Shown: piece by piece, positions 8,650-18,560 of the stretch
Position numbering within the stretch: the stretch's first letter is position 1
Layout of the letters: every line of letters starts with the position of its first letter
Source: Zeimonas sp032027205
Lineage (GTDB): Bacteria; Pseudomonadota; Gammaproteobacteria; Burkholderiales; Burkholderiaceae_E
DNA: 64,000 bases
Direction: 5' to 3'
Assembly (NCBI GenBank): GCA_032027205.1
Contig: JAVSMN010000001.1
Location: forward strand, 3,944,340 to 4,008,339
Translations under genes and position numbers: made by a program
Notes under the pieces: model-generated
What the model was told of the DNA's origin: nothing
Seen by the model: the letters and a program-made list of their open reading frames with translations, nothing else
Database searches by the model: none

Positions 8650-10449
8650 TCAGCGCCGACGCGGCGGCATGAGGTCGGTGCAGGTCCCTTCGGCGAACTC
8701 CGCGGCCAGGCCGATCGTCTCTCCTAGCGTCGGGTGCGGGTGGATCGTCCGCCCGATGTCGGTGGCGTCGGCGCCCATTTCGATGGCCAGCGCGATCTCG
8801 CCGATCAGGTCGCCGGCGTTCGTGCCGACGATCGATCCGCCGACGATGCGGTGCGTCTCCTCGTCGAACAGCAGCTTCGTGAAGCCCTCGGCGCGCCCGT
8901 TGGCGAGCGCGCGCCCCGAGGCCGTCCACGGAAAGCTCGCCTTCGTGATCTTCACGCCCTGTGCCTGCGCCTCTTCCTCGGTCAACCCGACCCACGCGAT
9001 CTCGGGGTCGGTGTACGCCACCGACGGGATCACGCGCGCATCGAAGAAGCTCTTCTGGCCAGCCGCCGCCTCGGCGGCGACGTGCCCCTCGTGCGTTGCC
9101 TTGTGCGCGAGCATCGGCTGGCCGACGACGTCGCCGATCGCGAAGATGTGGGCAGCGCTCGTGCGCATCTGCCGATCGACCAGGCGAACGAAGCCCCGTT
9201 CATCGACGTCGATGCCGGCTTTGTCGGCATCGATGCGCCCGCCGTTCGGCGTGCGTCCGACCGCGCACAGCACGAGGTCGTAGAGCTGCGGCTGCGCGGG
9301 CGCATTCGCTCCTTCGAAGGAGACGCGGATTCCGTCGGCGGTCGCCTCGGCGGCGACCGTCTTCGTCTGCAGCATCACGCGATCGAAGCGCTGCGCGTTG
9401 TGGCGCTGCCAGACCTTGACCGCCTCGCGGTCTGCGCCGGGCATCAGCGCATCGAGCATCTCGACGACGTCGATGCGCGCGCCGAGCGTCGAATAGACGG
9501 TGGCCATCTCGAGCCCGATGATGCCCCCGCCGATGACGAGCATGCGTTTCGGCACGAACGCAAGCGCGAGCGCGCCGGTGGAATCGACGATGCGCGGATC
9601 GTCGGGCAGGAACGGCAGCCGCGCGGCGCTCGAACCGGCCGCGACGATCGCCTGCTCGAAGCGGATCACCTGCCGCTTCGACTCGCCGCCTTCGGTCGGC
9701 TCGACCTCGATGCGATTCGCGTCGAGAAAACGCCCGTAGCCGCGCACGACGCGCACCTTGCGGCCTTTCGCCATCGAGGCGACGCCTCCGGTGAGCTTGC
9801 CGACGACGCGGTCCTTGTGCGCGCGCAGCGCGTCGAGATCGATCTTCGGTTCGCCGAAACCCACGCCGATCGACGCCAGATGCTTCGCCTCGTCGATCAG
9901 CGACGCGACGTGCAGCAGCGCCTTCGACGGAATGCAGCCGACGTTCAGGCACACGCCGCCCAGCGTGGAATAGCGCTCGACGAGCACGGTGTCGAGCCCG
10001 AGGTCCGCGGCACGGAAGGCCGCGGCGTAACCGCCGGGGCCCGAACCGAGCACGAGCAGGGCGCAGTCGACGTCGGCAGGGCCGCTTTTCGCCGCTGCTC
10101 GCAACGGTGCGGCGGGGGCGCCCGGCGACGGCTGCGACGGCTGCGACGGCTGCGACTGCGCCAACGCTTGCGGCTGCTGCGAAGCTTGCACCTGCGCTGT
10201 CGCGCCCTGCTCCGCCCGCAGTTCGAGGATCGGCGTCCCTTCCGACACCTTGTCGCCGAGCTTCACGAGCAGCTTCGCGACGACGCCGCCGGCGGACGAC
10301 GGGATCTCCATCGACGCCTTGTCCGACTCGACGGTGATCAGCGACTGCTCGGCGGCAACGGTGTCGCCCTCCGCGACCAGCAGTTCGATGATCTCGACTT
10401 CCGCGAAGTCGCCGATGTTCGGCACCTTTACCTGGATCGTCTCGCTCAT
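8650..10449 (-). CDS. lpdA: Dihydrolipoamide dehydrogenase (E3) with N-terminal lipoyl domain
   Basis: FAD enzyme that reoxidises the dihydrolipoyl groups of the pyruvate dehydrogenase complex, reducing NAD+. From the ATG at 10449 (599 residues) the order is: a lipoyl domain (about 1-80, lipoyl lysine in ESDKASMEIPS), an Ala/Pro/Gln/Ser linker (81-120), and then the pyridine-nucleotide disulfide oxidoreductase core. The core has GSGPGGYAAAFRAADLG, the redox pair in CLNVGCIPSK and the C-terminal catalytic His-Glu in TIHPHPTLGE. E3 enzymes with their own lipoyl domain are typical of betaproteobacterial and neisserial pdh operons. It is the last gene of aceE-aceF-lpdA and starts 8 bp after aceF ends. 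Confidence 0.97.
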   Translation of the reverse strand: MSETIQVKVPNIGDFAEVEIIELLVAEGDTVAAEQSLITVESDKASMEIPSSAGGVVAKLLVKLGDKVSEGTPILELRAEQGATAQVQASQQPQALAQSQPSQPSQPSPGAPAAPLRAAAKSGPADVDCALLVLGSGPGGYAAAFRAADLGLDTVLVERYSTLGGVCLNVGCIPSKALLHVASLIDEAKHLASIGVGFGEPKIDLDALRAHKDRVVGKLTGGVASMAKGRKVRVVRGYGRFLDANRIEVEPTEGGESKRQVIRFEQAIVAAGSSAARLPFLPDDPRIVDSTGALALAFVPKRMLVIGGGIIGLEMATVYSTLGARIDVVEMLDALMPGADREAVKVWQRHNAQRFDRVMLQTKTVAAEATADGIRVSFEGANAPAQPQLYDLVLCAVGRTPNGGRIDADKAGIDVDERGFVRLVDRQMRTSAAHIFAIGDVVGQPMLAHKATHEGHVAAEAAAGQKSFFDARVIPSVAYTDPEIAWVGLTEEEAQAQGVKITKASFPWTASGRALANGRAEGFTKLLFDEETHRIVGGSIVGTNAGDLIGEIALAIEMGADATDIGRTIHPHPTLGETIGLAAEFAEGTCTDLMPPRRR

Positions 10450-10457
10450 GGTTCGAC

Positions 10458-11954
10458 TCACAGGAGAACGCGCCGGAAATCCGCGAGCAACTGCGCCAGC
10501 CGCGCGTTGAAGCGCGCCGCCGACGCGCCGTCCACGACGCGGTGGTCCCACGACAGCGACAGCGGCAGGATCAGTCGCGGCTCGAAGGCCTTGCCGTTCC
10601 ACGTCGGCCGCATCGCGCTGCGGCACACACCGAGGATCGCGACCTCGGGCGCGTTGATGATCGGCGTGAAGTAGGTTCCACCGATGCCGCCGAGGCTCGA
10701 GATCGAGAAGGTGCCGCCTTGCATCTCGCCGGGCGAGAGCTTGCCTTCGCGCGCCTTCGCGGCGAGTTCGGCCGTCTCGCGGGCAAGCTGCAGGACGCCC
10801 TTGCGGTCGGCATCGCGGATCACCGGCACGACCAGCCCGTTCGGCGTGTCCGCGGCGAAGCCGATGTGCCAGTAGTCCTTCACGACGAGGTTCTCGCCGT
10901 CGAGCGACGAGTTGAAGCTGGGGAACTCCTTCAGAACCGCGACGCAGGCCTTGATCAGGAACGCGAGCAGCGTCACTTTCGTTCCGTCGCGCTCGTGCTC
11001 CCGGTTCAGTTGCTGGCGAAACGCCTCCAGGTCGGTGACGTCGGCGTCGTCGTGATTGGTGACGTGCGGGATCATCACCCAGTTGCGGTGCAGGTTGGCC
11101 GCCGCGATCTTCCGTATCCGTCCCACCGGCTTGGCCTGTACGGGACCGAACTTCTCGAAGTCGACTTTCGGCCAGGGCAGCAGCCCGAGCGCGGCACCCG
11201 TCGCGGCGCCGGCGCCTGCCGTCGCGCCCTCCGCGCGCGGCGCGCCACCCTGCGCGAGCATCTCCTTCACCCAGTTGCGCACGTCGTCCTGCACGATGCG
11301 CTGCTTCGGACCCGAGCCGCGCACCTGCGCCAGGTCGACGCCGAGTTCGCGCGCGAACCTGCGCACCGACGGGGACGCGTGCGGCTTGACGACGTGCGTG
11401 CGGTCGTAGTCGAAGCCCGCGGTGGGCGACGGCTCTCCGTGCGACAGGCTCGGCGTCGGCGCCGCTATGTCTCGCGGCGGCGGCTCCGCATAGGCCGAGC
11501 GCATCGCGTCGCGCTCGGCCTGCGCCGACGCCGGTTCCTGCGGCGCCGACTGCACGCGCGCGCCGGCAATCGGCGCCGTGGCCGGCGGCGTCATCGAAGG
11601 CGCCGATTCCGGCAGCCCGGCCCTGGCCTGCGCGGTTGCCGCCGGCTCGTCGGCCGGCACCACCGGCTGCTTCGCTTGCGCGCCGCTCGCCGGTGCCGAT
11701 TGCCCCGCTGCCGGCTGCGCCTTCAACTCGACGATCGGCGTTCCCTCGGAAACCTTGTCGCCGAGCTTCACCAGCACGCGGGCAATCACGCCGGCAGCCG
11801 ACGACGGGATCTCCATCGACGCCTTGTCCGACTCGACGGTGATCAGCGACTGTTCAGCGGCGACCGTGTCGCCTTCGTTCACCAGCACCTCGATGACTTC
11901 GACCTGGTCGAAGTCACCGATGTTCGGCACGGACACCTGCATCGTCTCGCTCAT
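10458..11954 (-). CDS. aceF: Dihydrolipoamide acetyltransferase (E2) of pyruvate dehydrogenase
   Basis: Core of the pyruvate dehydrogenase complex; transfers acetyl from lipoyl to CoA. From the ATG at 11954 (498 residues) there is one lipoyl domain (about 1-78, ESDKASMEIPS), a long Ala/Pro linker, a peripheral-subunit-binding domain (about 205-245, SPSVRRFARELGVDLAQVRG) and the catalytic domain ending in SWDHRVVDGASAARF with the HxxxDG motif. E. coli AceF has three lipoyl domains; here E2 has one and E3 supplies another. It follows aceE after 106 bp. The N-terminal 80 residues are nearly identical to those of LpdA, pointing to an internal duplication. Confidence 0.97.
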   Translation of the reverse strand: MSETMQVSVPNIGDFDQVEVIEVLVNEGDTVAAEQSLITVESDKASMEIPSSAAGVIARVLVKLGDKVSEGTPIVELKAQPAAGQSAPASGAQAKQPVVPADEPAATAQARAGLPESAPSMTPPATAPIAGARVQSAPQEPASAQAERDAMRSAYAEPPPRDIAAPTPSLSHGEPSPTAGFDYDRTHVVKPHASPSVRRFARELGVDLAQVRGSGPKQRIVQDDVRNWVKEMLAQGGAPRAEGATAGAGAATGAALGLLPWPKVDFEKFGPVQAKPVGRIRKIAAANLHRNWVMIPHVTNHDDADVTDLEAFRQQLNREHERDGTKVTLLAFLIKACVAVLKEFPSFNSSLDGENLVVKDYWHIGFAADTPNGLVVPVIRDADRKGVLQLARETAELAAKAREGKLSPGEMQGGTFSISSLGGIGGTYFTPIINAPEVAILGVCRSAMRPTWNGKAFEPRLILPLSLSWDHRVVDGASAARFNARLAQLLADFRRVLL

Positions 11955-12060
11955 GGGCTCGCTCTTCGGTGAGTCTCGGTGCCCCGCCGCGCGCTGTGCG
12001 CGGCAGGGATCGTTCGCCGGAGCGCGGGCGCGCAAGCCCGCGGCCCGGGTGGGACCGCGT

Positions 12061-14772
12061 TCAGGCGTGATGCGGGTTCGGCTTCTCGGGATCGATGTCG
12101 TACTTGCGGATCGCGTCGGCCACGAGCTTGCGCTCGACGATGTCGTCGTCGGCGAGCGCGGTCAGCGCGGCCACTACCACGAAGCGTCGGTCGATCTCGA
12201 AATGCTCGCGCAGCCGGGCGCGGAAATCGGAACGGCCGAAACCGTCGGTGCCGAGCACGTGGTAGCGCCGCCCCTTCGGCAGGAACGGGCGGATCTGGCC
12301 GGCGTAGGCCTTGATGTAGTCGGTGGACGCCACCAGCGGGCCCGAAGTGTTCTCGAACATCCGGGTGACGTACGGCACCTTCGGTGGCTCGCCCGGATGC
12401 AGCATGTTCCAGCGCTCGCAATCGAGACCGTCGCGGCGCAGTTCGGTGAAGCTCGTCATGCTCCAGACGTCGGCGGCGATTCCCCAGTCGCGCTCGAGCA
12501 GTTCGGCCGCCGCGAGTACCTCGCGCAGGATCGTTCCCGAGCCGAGCAACTGCACGCGCTGCTTCGCGTCCTTCATGCCGGCCCGGAAGCGGTAGCCGCC
12601 GTGAACGATGCCCTCCTCGTCGCCCATCACGAGCCCGGGCTGCGCGTAGTTCTCGTTCATCACGGTGATGTAGTAGTAGACGTCCTCCTGCTCCTGGATC
12701 ATCCGACGCAGTCCGTCGTGGACGATCACCGCGAACTCATGCGCGAACGCCGGGTCGTAGGACACGCAGTTCGGAATCACCGATGTGAGGACGTGGCTGT
12801 GGCCGTCCTGGTGCTGCAGGCCCTCGCCGTTCAACGTCGTGCGCCCGGCCGTGCCGCCCAGCAGGAAGCCGCGCGCGTGCATGTCGCCGGCCGCCCACCA
12901 GAGGTCGCCGGCGCGCTGGAAGCCGAACATCGAGTAGTAGATGTAGAAGGGGATCATGATGCGGTCGTTCGTCGAGTACGACGTCGCCGCCGCCATCCAC
13001 GAGCAGAACCCGCCCGCCTCGTTGATGCCCTCCTGCAGGATCTGCCCGGCCGCGTCCTCGCGGTAGTACATCACCTGGTCCTTGTCGACCGGCGTGTACT
13101 TCTGCCCTTCGGGCGCGTAGATGCCGATCTGGCGGAACATCCCCTCGATGCCGAAGGTGCGCGCCTCGTCGGGAACGATCGGCACCACGCGCGGCGCGAG
13201 CTCCTTGTTGCGCGTGAGCGCGGTGAGCACGCGCACGAAGGCCTGCGTGGTCGAGATCTCGCGGCCCTCGGCCGTGGGCTCGAGCACCGCCTTGAACATG
13301 TCGAGCTCGGGAATCGTGAACGACTCGCTCGATCTCGTGCGCCGCTGCGGCAGGAAGCCGCCGAGCGCGCGCCGCCGCTCGAGCATGTACTGCATCTCGG
13401 GCGTGTCTTCCGAAGGCCGGTAGAACGGCAGATCGTGCAGCTGCTCGTCGGGAATCGGGATGTTGAATCGATCGCGAAACTGGCGGATCGACTCGTCGTC
13501 GAGCTTCTTCAGCTGGTGCGTGGGGTTCTTCGCCTCGCCGGCGCGTCCCATGCCGTAGCCCTTGACCGTCTTGGCGAGGATCACCGACGGCTGTCCGGCG
13601 TGGTTCGACGCGGCATGGAAGGCCGCATAGACCTTGTGCGGGTCGTGACCGCCCCGATTGAGCCGCCAGATGTCCTCGTCGGTCATCCGCGAGACCATCT
13701 CGAGCAGCTTCGGATGCTTGCCGAAAAAGTACTTGCGCACGAAGGCGCCGTCGTTGGCCTTGTACGCCTGGTATTCGCCGTCGACGGTCTCTTCCATCAC
13801 GCGCTGCAGGATGCCCTCCTTGTCGCGCGCAAGCAGTGGATCCCAGTACGAGCCCCAGATCAGCTTGATGACGTTCCAGCCCGAGCCGCGAAAGTCGCGC
13901 TCGAGCTCCTGGATGATCTTCCCGTTGCCGCGCACCGGACCGTCCAGGCGCTGCAGGTTGCAGTTGACGACGAAGATCAGGTTGTCGAGCTTCTCGCGCG
14001 TGGCGAGGCTGATCGCCCCAAGCGATTCGGGCTCGTCCATCTCGCCGTCGCCGCAAAACACCCAGACCTTGCGCTTCGAGGTGTCGGCGATGCCGCGCGC
14101 GTGCAGGTACTTGAGGAACCTCGCCTGGTAGATCGCCATCAGCGGCCCAAGCCCCATCGACACGGTGGGGAACTGCCAGAACTCGGGCATCAGGTTCGGG
14201 TGCGGATACGACGGCAGCCCCTCGCCGCCGACCTCCTGGCGGAAGTGGTTCAGCTGGTTCTCGGTGAGGCGCCCCTCGAGAAAGGCGCGGCCGTACAGGC
14301 CCGGCGCCGAGTGGCCCTGGAAGTAGACGAGATCGCCGCCGTGCTCGGCGCTGGGCGCGTGCCAGAAGTGGTTCATCCCGGTGCCGATCATCGTCGCCAG
14401 CGACGCGAAAGACGCCAGGTGCCCGCCCAGCCCGCCGCCGTCGGGCGACTCGATCCGGTTGGCGCGAACGACCATCGCCATCGCGTTCCAGCGGATGAAC
14501 GAGCGGATGCGCTCCTCGTAGGCCGCGTTGCCCGGCGACGGCACCTCGAGATGTGGCGGGATCGTGTTGACGTAGGCGGTGTTCGCCGAGAACGGCAGGT
14601 ACGCGCCCGAGCGGCGCGCCATGTCGATCATCTGCTCGAGCAGGAAGTGCGCGCGCTCCGGCCCTTCCCGGTCGATCACTGCCTCGAGCGCGTCGAGCCA
14701 CTCGCGCGTTTCGACCGAATCGGAATCGGCGGGAATTTCCGGCGTACGGGAGGGAACGGGCACGGCGGACAT
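12061..14772 (-). CDS. aceE: Pyruvate dehydrogenase E1 component (homodimeric type)
   Basis: Thiamine-diphosphate enzyme that decarboxylates pyruvate and acetylates E2. The start chosen is the ATG at 14772 because AGGAGA lies at the proper distance before it; a further ATG at 14799 gives nine extra residues. The 903-residue product has the usual length. The thiamine-diphosphate signature runs from GDGEMDEPESLGAISLA to VNCNLQRLDGPV, about residues 245-285. It is the first gene of the operon and is divergent from the PAS kinase gene, with an AT-rich 180-bp promoter region between them. Confidence 0.98.
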   Translation of the reverse strand: MSAVPVPSRTPEIPADSDSVETREWLDALEAVIDREGPERAHFLLEQMIDMARRSGAYLPFSANTAYVNTIPPHLEVPSPGNAAYEERIRSFIRWNAMAMVVRANRIESPDGGGLGGHLASFASLATMIGTGMNHFWHAPSAEHGGDLVYFQGHSAPGLYGRAFLEGRLTENQLNHFRQEVGGEGLPSYPHPNLMPEFWQFPTVSMGLGPLMAIYQARFLKYLHARGIADTSKRKVWVFCGDGEMDEPESLGAISLATREKLDNLIFVVNCNLQRLDGPVRGNGKIIQELERDFRGSGWNVIKLIWGSYWDPLLARDKEGILQRVMEETVDGEYQAYKANDGAFVRKYFFGKHPKLLEMVSRMTDEDIWRLNRGGHDPHKVYAAFHAASNHAGQPSVILAKTVKGYGMGRAGEAKNPTHQLKKLDDESIRQFRDRFNIPIPDEQLHDLPFYRPSEDTPEMQYMLERRRALGGFLPQRRTRSSESFTIPELDMFKAVLEPTAEGREISTTQAFVRVLTALTRNKELAPRVVPIVPDEARTFGIEGMFRQIGIYAPEGQKYTPVDKDQVMYYREDAAGQILQEGINEAGGFCSWMAAATSYSTNDRIMIPFYIYYSMFGFQRAGDLWWAAGDMHARGFLLGGTAGRTTLNGEGLQHQDGHSHVLTSVIPNCVSYDPAFAHEFAVIVHDGLRRMIQEQEDVYYYITVMNENYAQPGLVMGDEEGIVHGGYRFRAGMKDAKQRVQLLGSGTILREVLAAAELLERDWGIAADVWSMTSFTELRRDGLDCERWNMLHPGEPPKVPYVTRMFENTSGPLVASTDYIKAYAGQIRPFLPKGRRYHVLGTDGFGRSDFRARLREHFEIDRRFVVVAALTALADDDIVERKLVADAIRKYDIDPEKPNPHHA

Positions 14773-14953
14773 GGCGTCTCCTGCTTCGAAGGGTTTCATC
14801 CGATTCTAGGAAGCGGCTCGGCAAAAGACAAGGATAAATTCCATATTACGGAAATGTTTTTCTTATTGTGAAAGTTATACAACGGACGGCAATGCGCCAA
14901 CGAGCAGATGCGCACACGTCCTTCCGGTCGGGACTGTCTACACTTGCCGCTAG
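14773..14953. promoter_or_regulatory. Divergent promoter region between aceE and the PAS kinase gene
   Basis: This is a conspicuously AT-rich stretch in GC-rich surroundings. On the minus strand TTCACA and TAATAT, 18 bp apart, make a fair sigma-70 promoter pointing at aceE. The -10 overlaps an imperfect palindrome at 14839-14853 (TTCCATATTACGGAA, six of seven base pairs match), a plausible operator. No clear promoter for the kinase was identified. Confidence 0.45.
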
Positions 14954-17722
14954 ATGAATGCACGCTCCGACCCGTCGACGCGCCGCGCCGAGATGCGGGC
15001 CATCCGTTGGCTCTCGTTGTCGCACGCCTTCGGTATCGGCCTGTTCGTCGCGTTGATGGCGGTCTTCTTCTGGTACCTGCAGGAGCTCGAGGTCGACCAG
15101 CAGAAGCAGACGCTGTACCGCGACATCGCCGGCGCGCAGACGGCGCTGCGCCGTCAATTCCGCGACGACCAGGACGAACTCGTCCTGGCGGCGCCCGAAT
15201 GGTCGGCGCGCGTGTACCGCGGACAGCCGATCGGCAAACAGGTCACCGACTTCCTCGCGCAGCAACCGGCCGCCGTCTACGTGGCGATCGCCGACGCCGA
15301 AGGGCGCGTCGTCTACGTCGCTCGCGCGCGCGACGTTGCGCCGCTGGCCTCGCGCGCCGAGGGCGCGCGCATCGCCGATCCCGCCGGTCGCGCCGCCTTC
15401 GACGAGGCGCGCGCCACGCTGCGACCCACCTACACCGCACCCTTCACGGCCGCTTCCAGCGACGTGCTGTTCGAACTGGACACGCCAATCGCGGGCCCGA
15501 ACGGATTCGCCGGCGTCGTCATCGTCGGCTATTCGCTGAACCAGGTGATGAGCGGTTCGATGCTGCAGACGATCCGCGACCGCTACCAGTTGGCGATCGT
15601 CGATCGCGACGGCAACTCGCTGGTGAGCTCGTCGCTGTTCGAGATCGACTTCGCGCATCTCACGCGCGAGGTCGCGCTCGATCCGCCCGGCCACGGCGTG
15701 CGCCTGCGCGCGTTCGCCTACGACCAGCAGCCGCGCCTGGTCGATCGCACGCTGGTGGTCGCCGTCATCGGCCTGTCGCTGGCGATCCTCGCCAGCCTGG
15801 TCGCGCTGTGGACGCACGCGCGTCGCCGGCTCTTTGCCGAGTACGAGCGCGATCGGCTGTTCACGCTGTCGCCCGACCCGTTGTGCGTGTTCGAGACCGA
15901 CGGCGCGCTGGTGCGCGGCAATCCGGCGTTTCGACAGGTGCTCGGCGCCGGCGAACGCCGCCGCCGGATCGACCGCTGGGTACACCCGGACGATCGCGAC
16001 CAGGTTGCGATCGCGCTCGAGCAGATCCGTCGACCGGGCGTGTCTTCGTCGAGCTTCGAGGCGCGCTTCCGCGCGCAGGAGCCCGGCATCGTCGCGGGCG
16101 ACGCGCACGCCGGTGCACCGAAACACGCAACGCCGGGCTGGCGCTGGCTGCACTGGTCGCTGCGTCGCGATCCGGACGCGCAGCGCCCGCTGCTGTACGC
16201 GGTCGCCCGCGACGTCACCGAGCGTCGCAACGCCGAGCTCGCGCTGGCCGCCGAGACCGCGTACCGGCGCGCGATGGAGAACTCGATGCTCACCGGAATG
16301 CGCGCCTTCGACATGGAGGGGCGCATCGGCTACGTGAACCCGGCGTTCTGCAACATGGTCGGCTTCACGGAGCAGGAACTGGTCGGCACCACGCCGCCCT
16401 ACCCGTACTGGCCGACCGGCAGCGACGTGAACCGCGAGAACCTCGAGCGCGTGCTCGACGGCCGCACGCCGACCAGCGGCTTCGAAGTCAAGGTGCGCCG
16501 CAAGGACGGATCGATCTTCGATGCGCGCATGTACGTCTCGCCGCTGATCGACGCCGAAGGCCGACAGACCGGCTGGATGACGTCGATGACCGACGTCACC
16601 GAGCCCAAGCGCATTCGCGAGCAGCTCGCCGCCGCGCACGAGCGGTTCACCACCGTGCTCGACGAGCTCGACGCGTCGGTCTCGGTCGTCGCGCGCGCCG
16701 CGGAAGGGTCGCGTCACGGCGCCGAACTGCTGTTCGCGAACCGCATGTACCGCAGCCTGTTCGGCGCCGACAGCCGTCGCCACGAAGCACTTCTCGAGAG
16801 CTACGCGCAGGCCGGCGAAACCGCCGCGCCGGCCGAAGTCTTCGACCCGACGCTCGGACTGTGGTTCGACCTGCGCGTTCGGCAGATCCGCTGGGTCGAC
16901 GGCAGCCCGGTCGAGCTGCTCGTCGCCACCGACACGACGCGCCGGCACGAGATCGAGGAGCAACAGCGCGAGCAGGACCGCAAACTGCAACGCACCTCGC
17001 GCCTGGTGACGATGGGCGAGATGGCATCGTCGTTGGCGCACGAGCTGAACCAGCCGCTGACCGCGATCGCGAACTACTGCATGGGTATGTCGGCGCGCGT
17101 TCGCGCAGCGGCGGCAGCCGGGCAGGCGATCGCGCCGGGCGACCTGCTCGATCCGCTGTCGAAGACCAGCGCGCAGGCCGCGCGCGCCGGCGAGGTGATC
17201 CGGCGCATCCGCAACTTCGTCAAGCGCAGCGAACCGGAACGCCGCCGATGCGAGGTCGCGACGATCGTCGCCGACGCGGTCGGACTGGCCGACATCGACG
17301 CGCGCCGCCTGGGCATTCCGATCGTCACCGAGATGCCCGAGCGCCTGCCGCCGCTGTTCGTCGATCCGATCCTGATCGAGCAGGTGCTGCTGAACCTGCT
17401 GAAGAACGGCCTGGACGCAATGCGCGACGCGCCCGCGGGCGCCGCCCGCCGGGTCGTGCTCGCCGTCGAGGAGCACGACGACCAACTCGAGTTCAGCGTC
17501 ACCGACCGCGGCGCGGGCCTGCCCACCGAGACGCGCGAACGCCTGTTCGAACCGTTCTTCACGACGAAGAGCGAAGGCATGGGGATGGGCCTGAACATCT
17601 GTCGATCGATCGTCGAGTCGCACAAGGGCCGGCTGTGGGCGCAATCGCCCGAAGGCGGCGGCTGCAGCTTCCGCTTCACGCTGCCGATCGACGCGCGCGT
17701 CGCCGCCGCCGTTCCCGCCTGA
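14954..17722 (+). CDS. PAS-domain sensor histidine kinase (DctS/FixL-like)
   Basis: Membrane sensor kinase of 922 residues. A first transmembrane helix (about 20-45, FGIGLFVALMAVFFWYL) and a second (about 258-278) bracket a periplasmic sensing domain of about 210 residues. PAS-type modules follow at about 290-420, 430-550 and 560-660. Next come the HisKA box SSLAHELNQPLTAIANYC, with the phospho-accepting histidine near residue 695, and an HATPase with NLLKNGLDAM and GMGMGLNICRSIVESH. The layout matches DctS kinases that sense C4-dicarboxylates or other organic acids. It is followed by a FixJ-type regulator gene. Its position beside aceE and two genes away from a TRAP transporter suggests control of organic-acid uptake or pyruvate metabolism; that is inference. 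Confidence 0.92.
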   Translation: MNARSDPSTRRAEMRAIRWLSLSHAFGIGLFVALMAVFFWYLQELEVDQQKQTLYRDIAGAQTALRRQFRDDQDELVLAAPEWSARVYRGQPIGKQVTDFLAQQPAAVYVAIADAEGRVVYVARARDVAPLASRAEGARIADPAGRAAFDEARATLRPTYTAPFTAASSDVLFELDTPIAGPNGFAGVVIVGYSLNQVMSGSMLQTIRDRYQLAIVDRDGNSLVSSSLFEIDFAHLTREVALDPPGHGVRLRAFAYDQQPRLVDRTLVVAVIGLSLAILASLVALWTHARRRLFAEYERDRLFTLSPDPLCVFETDGALVRGNPAFRQVLGAGERRRRIDRWVHPDDRDQVAIALEQIRRPGVSSSSFEARFRAQEPGIVAGDAHAGAPKHATPGWRWLHWSLRRDPDAQRPLLYAVARDVTERRNAELALAAETAYRRAMENSMLTGMRAFDMEGRIGYVNPAFCNMVGFTEQELVGTTPPYPYWPTGSDVNRENLERVLDGRTPTSGFEVKVRRKDGSIFDARMYVSPLIDAEGRQTGWMTSMTDVTEPKRIREQLAAAHERFTTVLDELDASVSVVARAAEGSRHGAELLFANRMYRSLFGADSRRHEALLESYAQAGETAAPAEVFDPTLGLWFDLRVRQIRWVDGSPVELLVATDTTRRHEIEEQQREQDRKLQRTSRLVTMGEMASSLAHELNQPLTAIANYCMGMSARVRAAAAAGQAIAPGDLLDPLSKTSAQAARAGEVIRRIRNFVKRSEPERRRCEVATIVADAVGLADIDARRLGIPIVTEMPERLPPLFVDPILIEQVLLNLLKNGLDAMRDAPAGAARRVVLAVEEHDDQLEFSVTDRGAGLPTETRERLFEPFFTTKSEGMGMGLNICRSIVESHKGRLWAQSPEGGGCSFRFTLPIDARVAAAVPA

Positions 17723-17827
17723 GACGATGCAAGCCCCGAACCCTGTCCGCCCCCGGTCTGCCTGCCGACCGCCCTCTTGCCGTCCTCCCCGCCATCGTCC
17801 GTCCTCACCTGCGAGCGAAACCCGCCG

Positions 17828-18505
17828 ATGACCATGACTTCCGATCCGCGCAGCGAACCGATCGACTCCGACGAACCCGAGCCGCACGGCGGACTGGTCT
17901 ACGTCGTCGACGACGACGAAGCGGTGCGCGACTCCACGCGCTGGCTGCTCGAAGCCAACGGCTTCGAGGTCGCCACTTTCGCCGGCGCCGAGGAGTTCCT
18001 CGCACAGCTGCCCGATCCCGAGCCGATCGCGTGCCTGCTGCTCGACGTGCGCATGCCCGGGATGTCGGGACTGGAGCTGCACGAGGAGCTGGTGCGCCGC
18101 GGCTCGACGCTGCCGCTGATCTTCGTCACCGGCCACGGAGACGTGCCGATGGCGGTCTCGCGAATGAAGAAGGGCGCCTACGACTTCCTCGAGAAACCGT
18201 TCAGCGACGCCCAGCTGCGCCAGCTGGTCGGCGAGTGCCTGAGGCGTGCCGAAGCGCTGGCGCGCAACCGGCGCGACGACCGCGACGCGCACGAGCGCGT
18301 CGATCGGCTCACCGCGCGCGAGCGCCAGGTGCTCGACCTGATCGTCTCGGGCCGCTTGAACAAGCAGATCGCCGACGATCTCGGCATCAGCATCAAGACG
18401 GTCGAAGCGCACCGCGCGAACATCATGGACAAGCTCGGCGCGCGCACGATGGCCGACCTGATGCGCATCGCGCTTCGGGCGGCGGGAGAACGACCGGAGG
18501 AATGA
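17828..18505 (+). CDS. FixJ/NarL-family response regulator (DctR-like)
   Basis: Partner of the upstream PAS kinase, 225 residues from the ATG at 17828 (another ATG lies two codons later). The receiver domain (about 20-140) has VVDDDEAVR, phospho-acceptor Asp near residue 71 in LLLDVRMPGMSGLEL, and the conserved lysine in YDFLEKPFSD. A LuxR-type helix-turn-helix covers about residues 160-210 (LTARERQVLDLIVSGRLNKQ and KTVEAHRANIMDKL). It begins 105 bp after the kinase stop. Targets are not evident; the aceE/kinase promoter region and the TRAP genes are candidates. Confidence 0.92.
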   Translation: MTMTSDPRSEPIDSDEPEPHGGLVYVVDDDEAVRDSTRWLLEANGFEVATFAGAEEFLAQLPDPEPIACLLLDVRMPGMSGLELHEELVRRGSTLPLIFVTGHGDVPMAVSRMKKGAYDFLEKPFSDAQLRQLVGECLRRAEALARNRRDDRDAHERVDRLTARERQVLDLIVSGRLNKQIADDLGISIKTVEAHRANIMDKLGARTMADLMRIALRAAGERPEE

Positions 18506-18560
18506 CACGCCGGCCGGCGCACGCGCTCTCCGCCACGCTGCGGCGAGCCGGCCCGGCGGC

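Noticed and set aside
11578..14871. Long plus-strand open frame antisense to aceE and aceF
   Set aside because: The minus strand encodes complete pyruvate dehydrogenase subunits with all motifs; the antisense product has no fold-like pattern.
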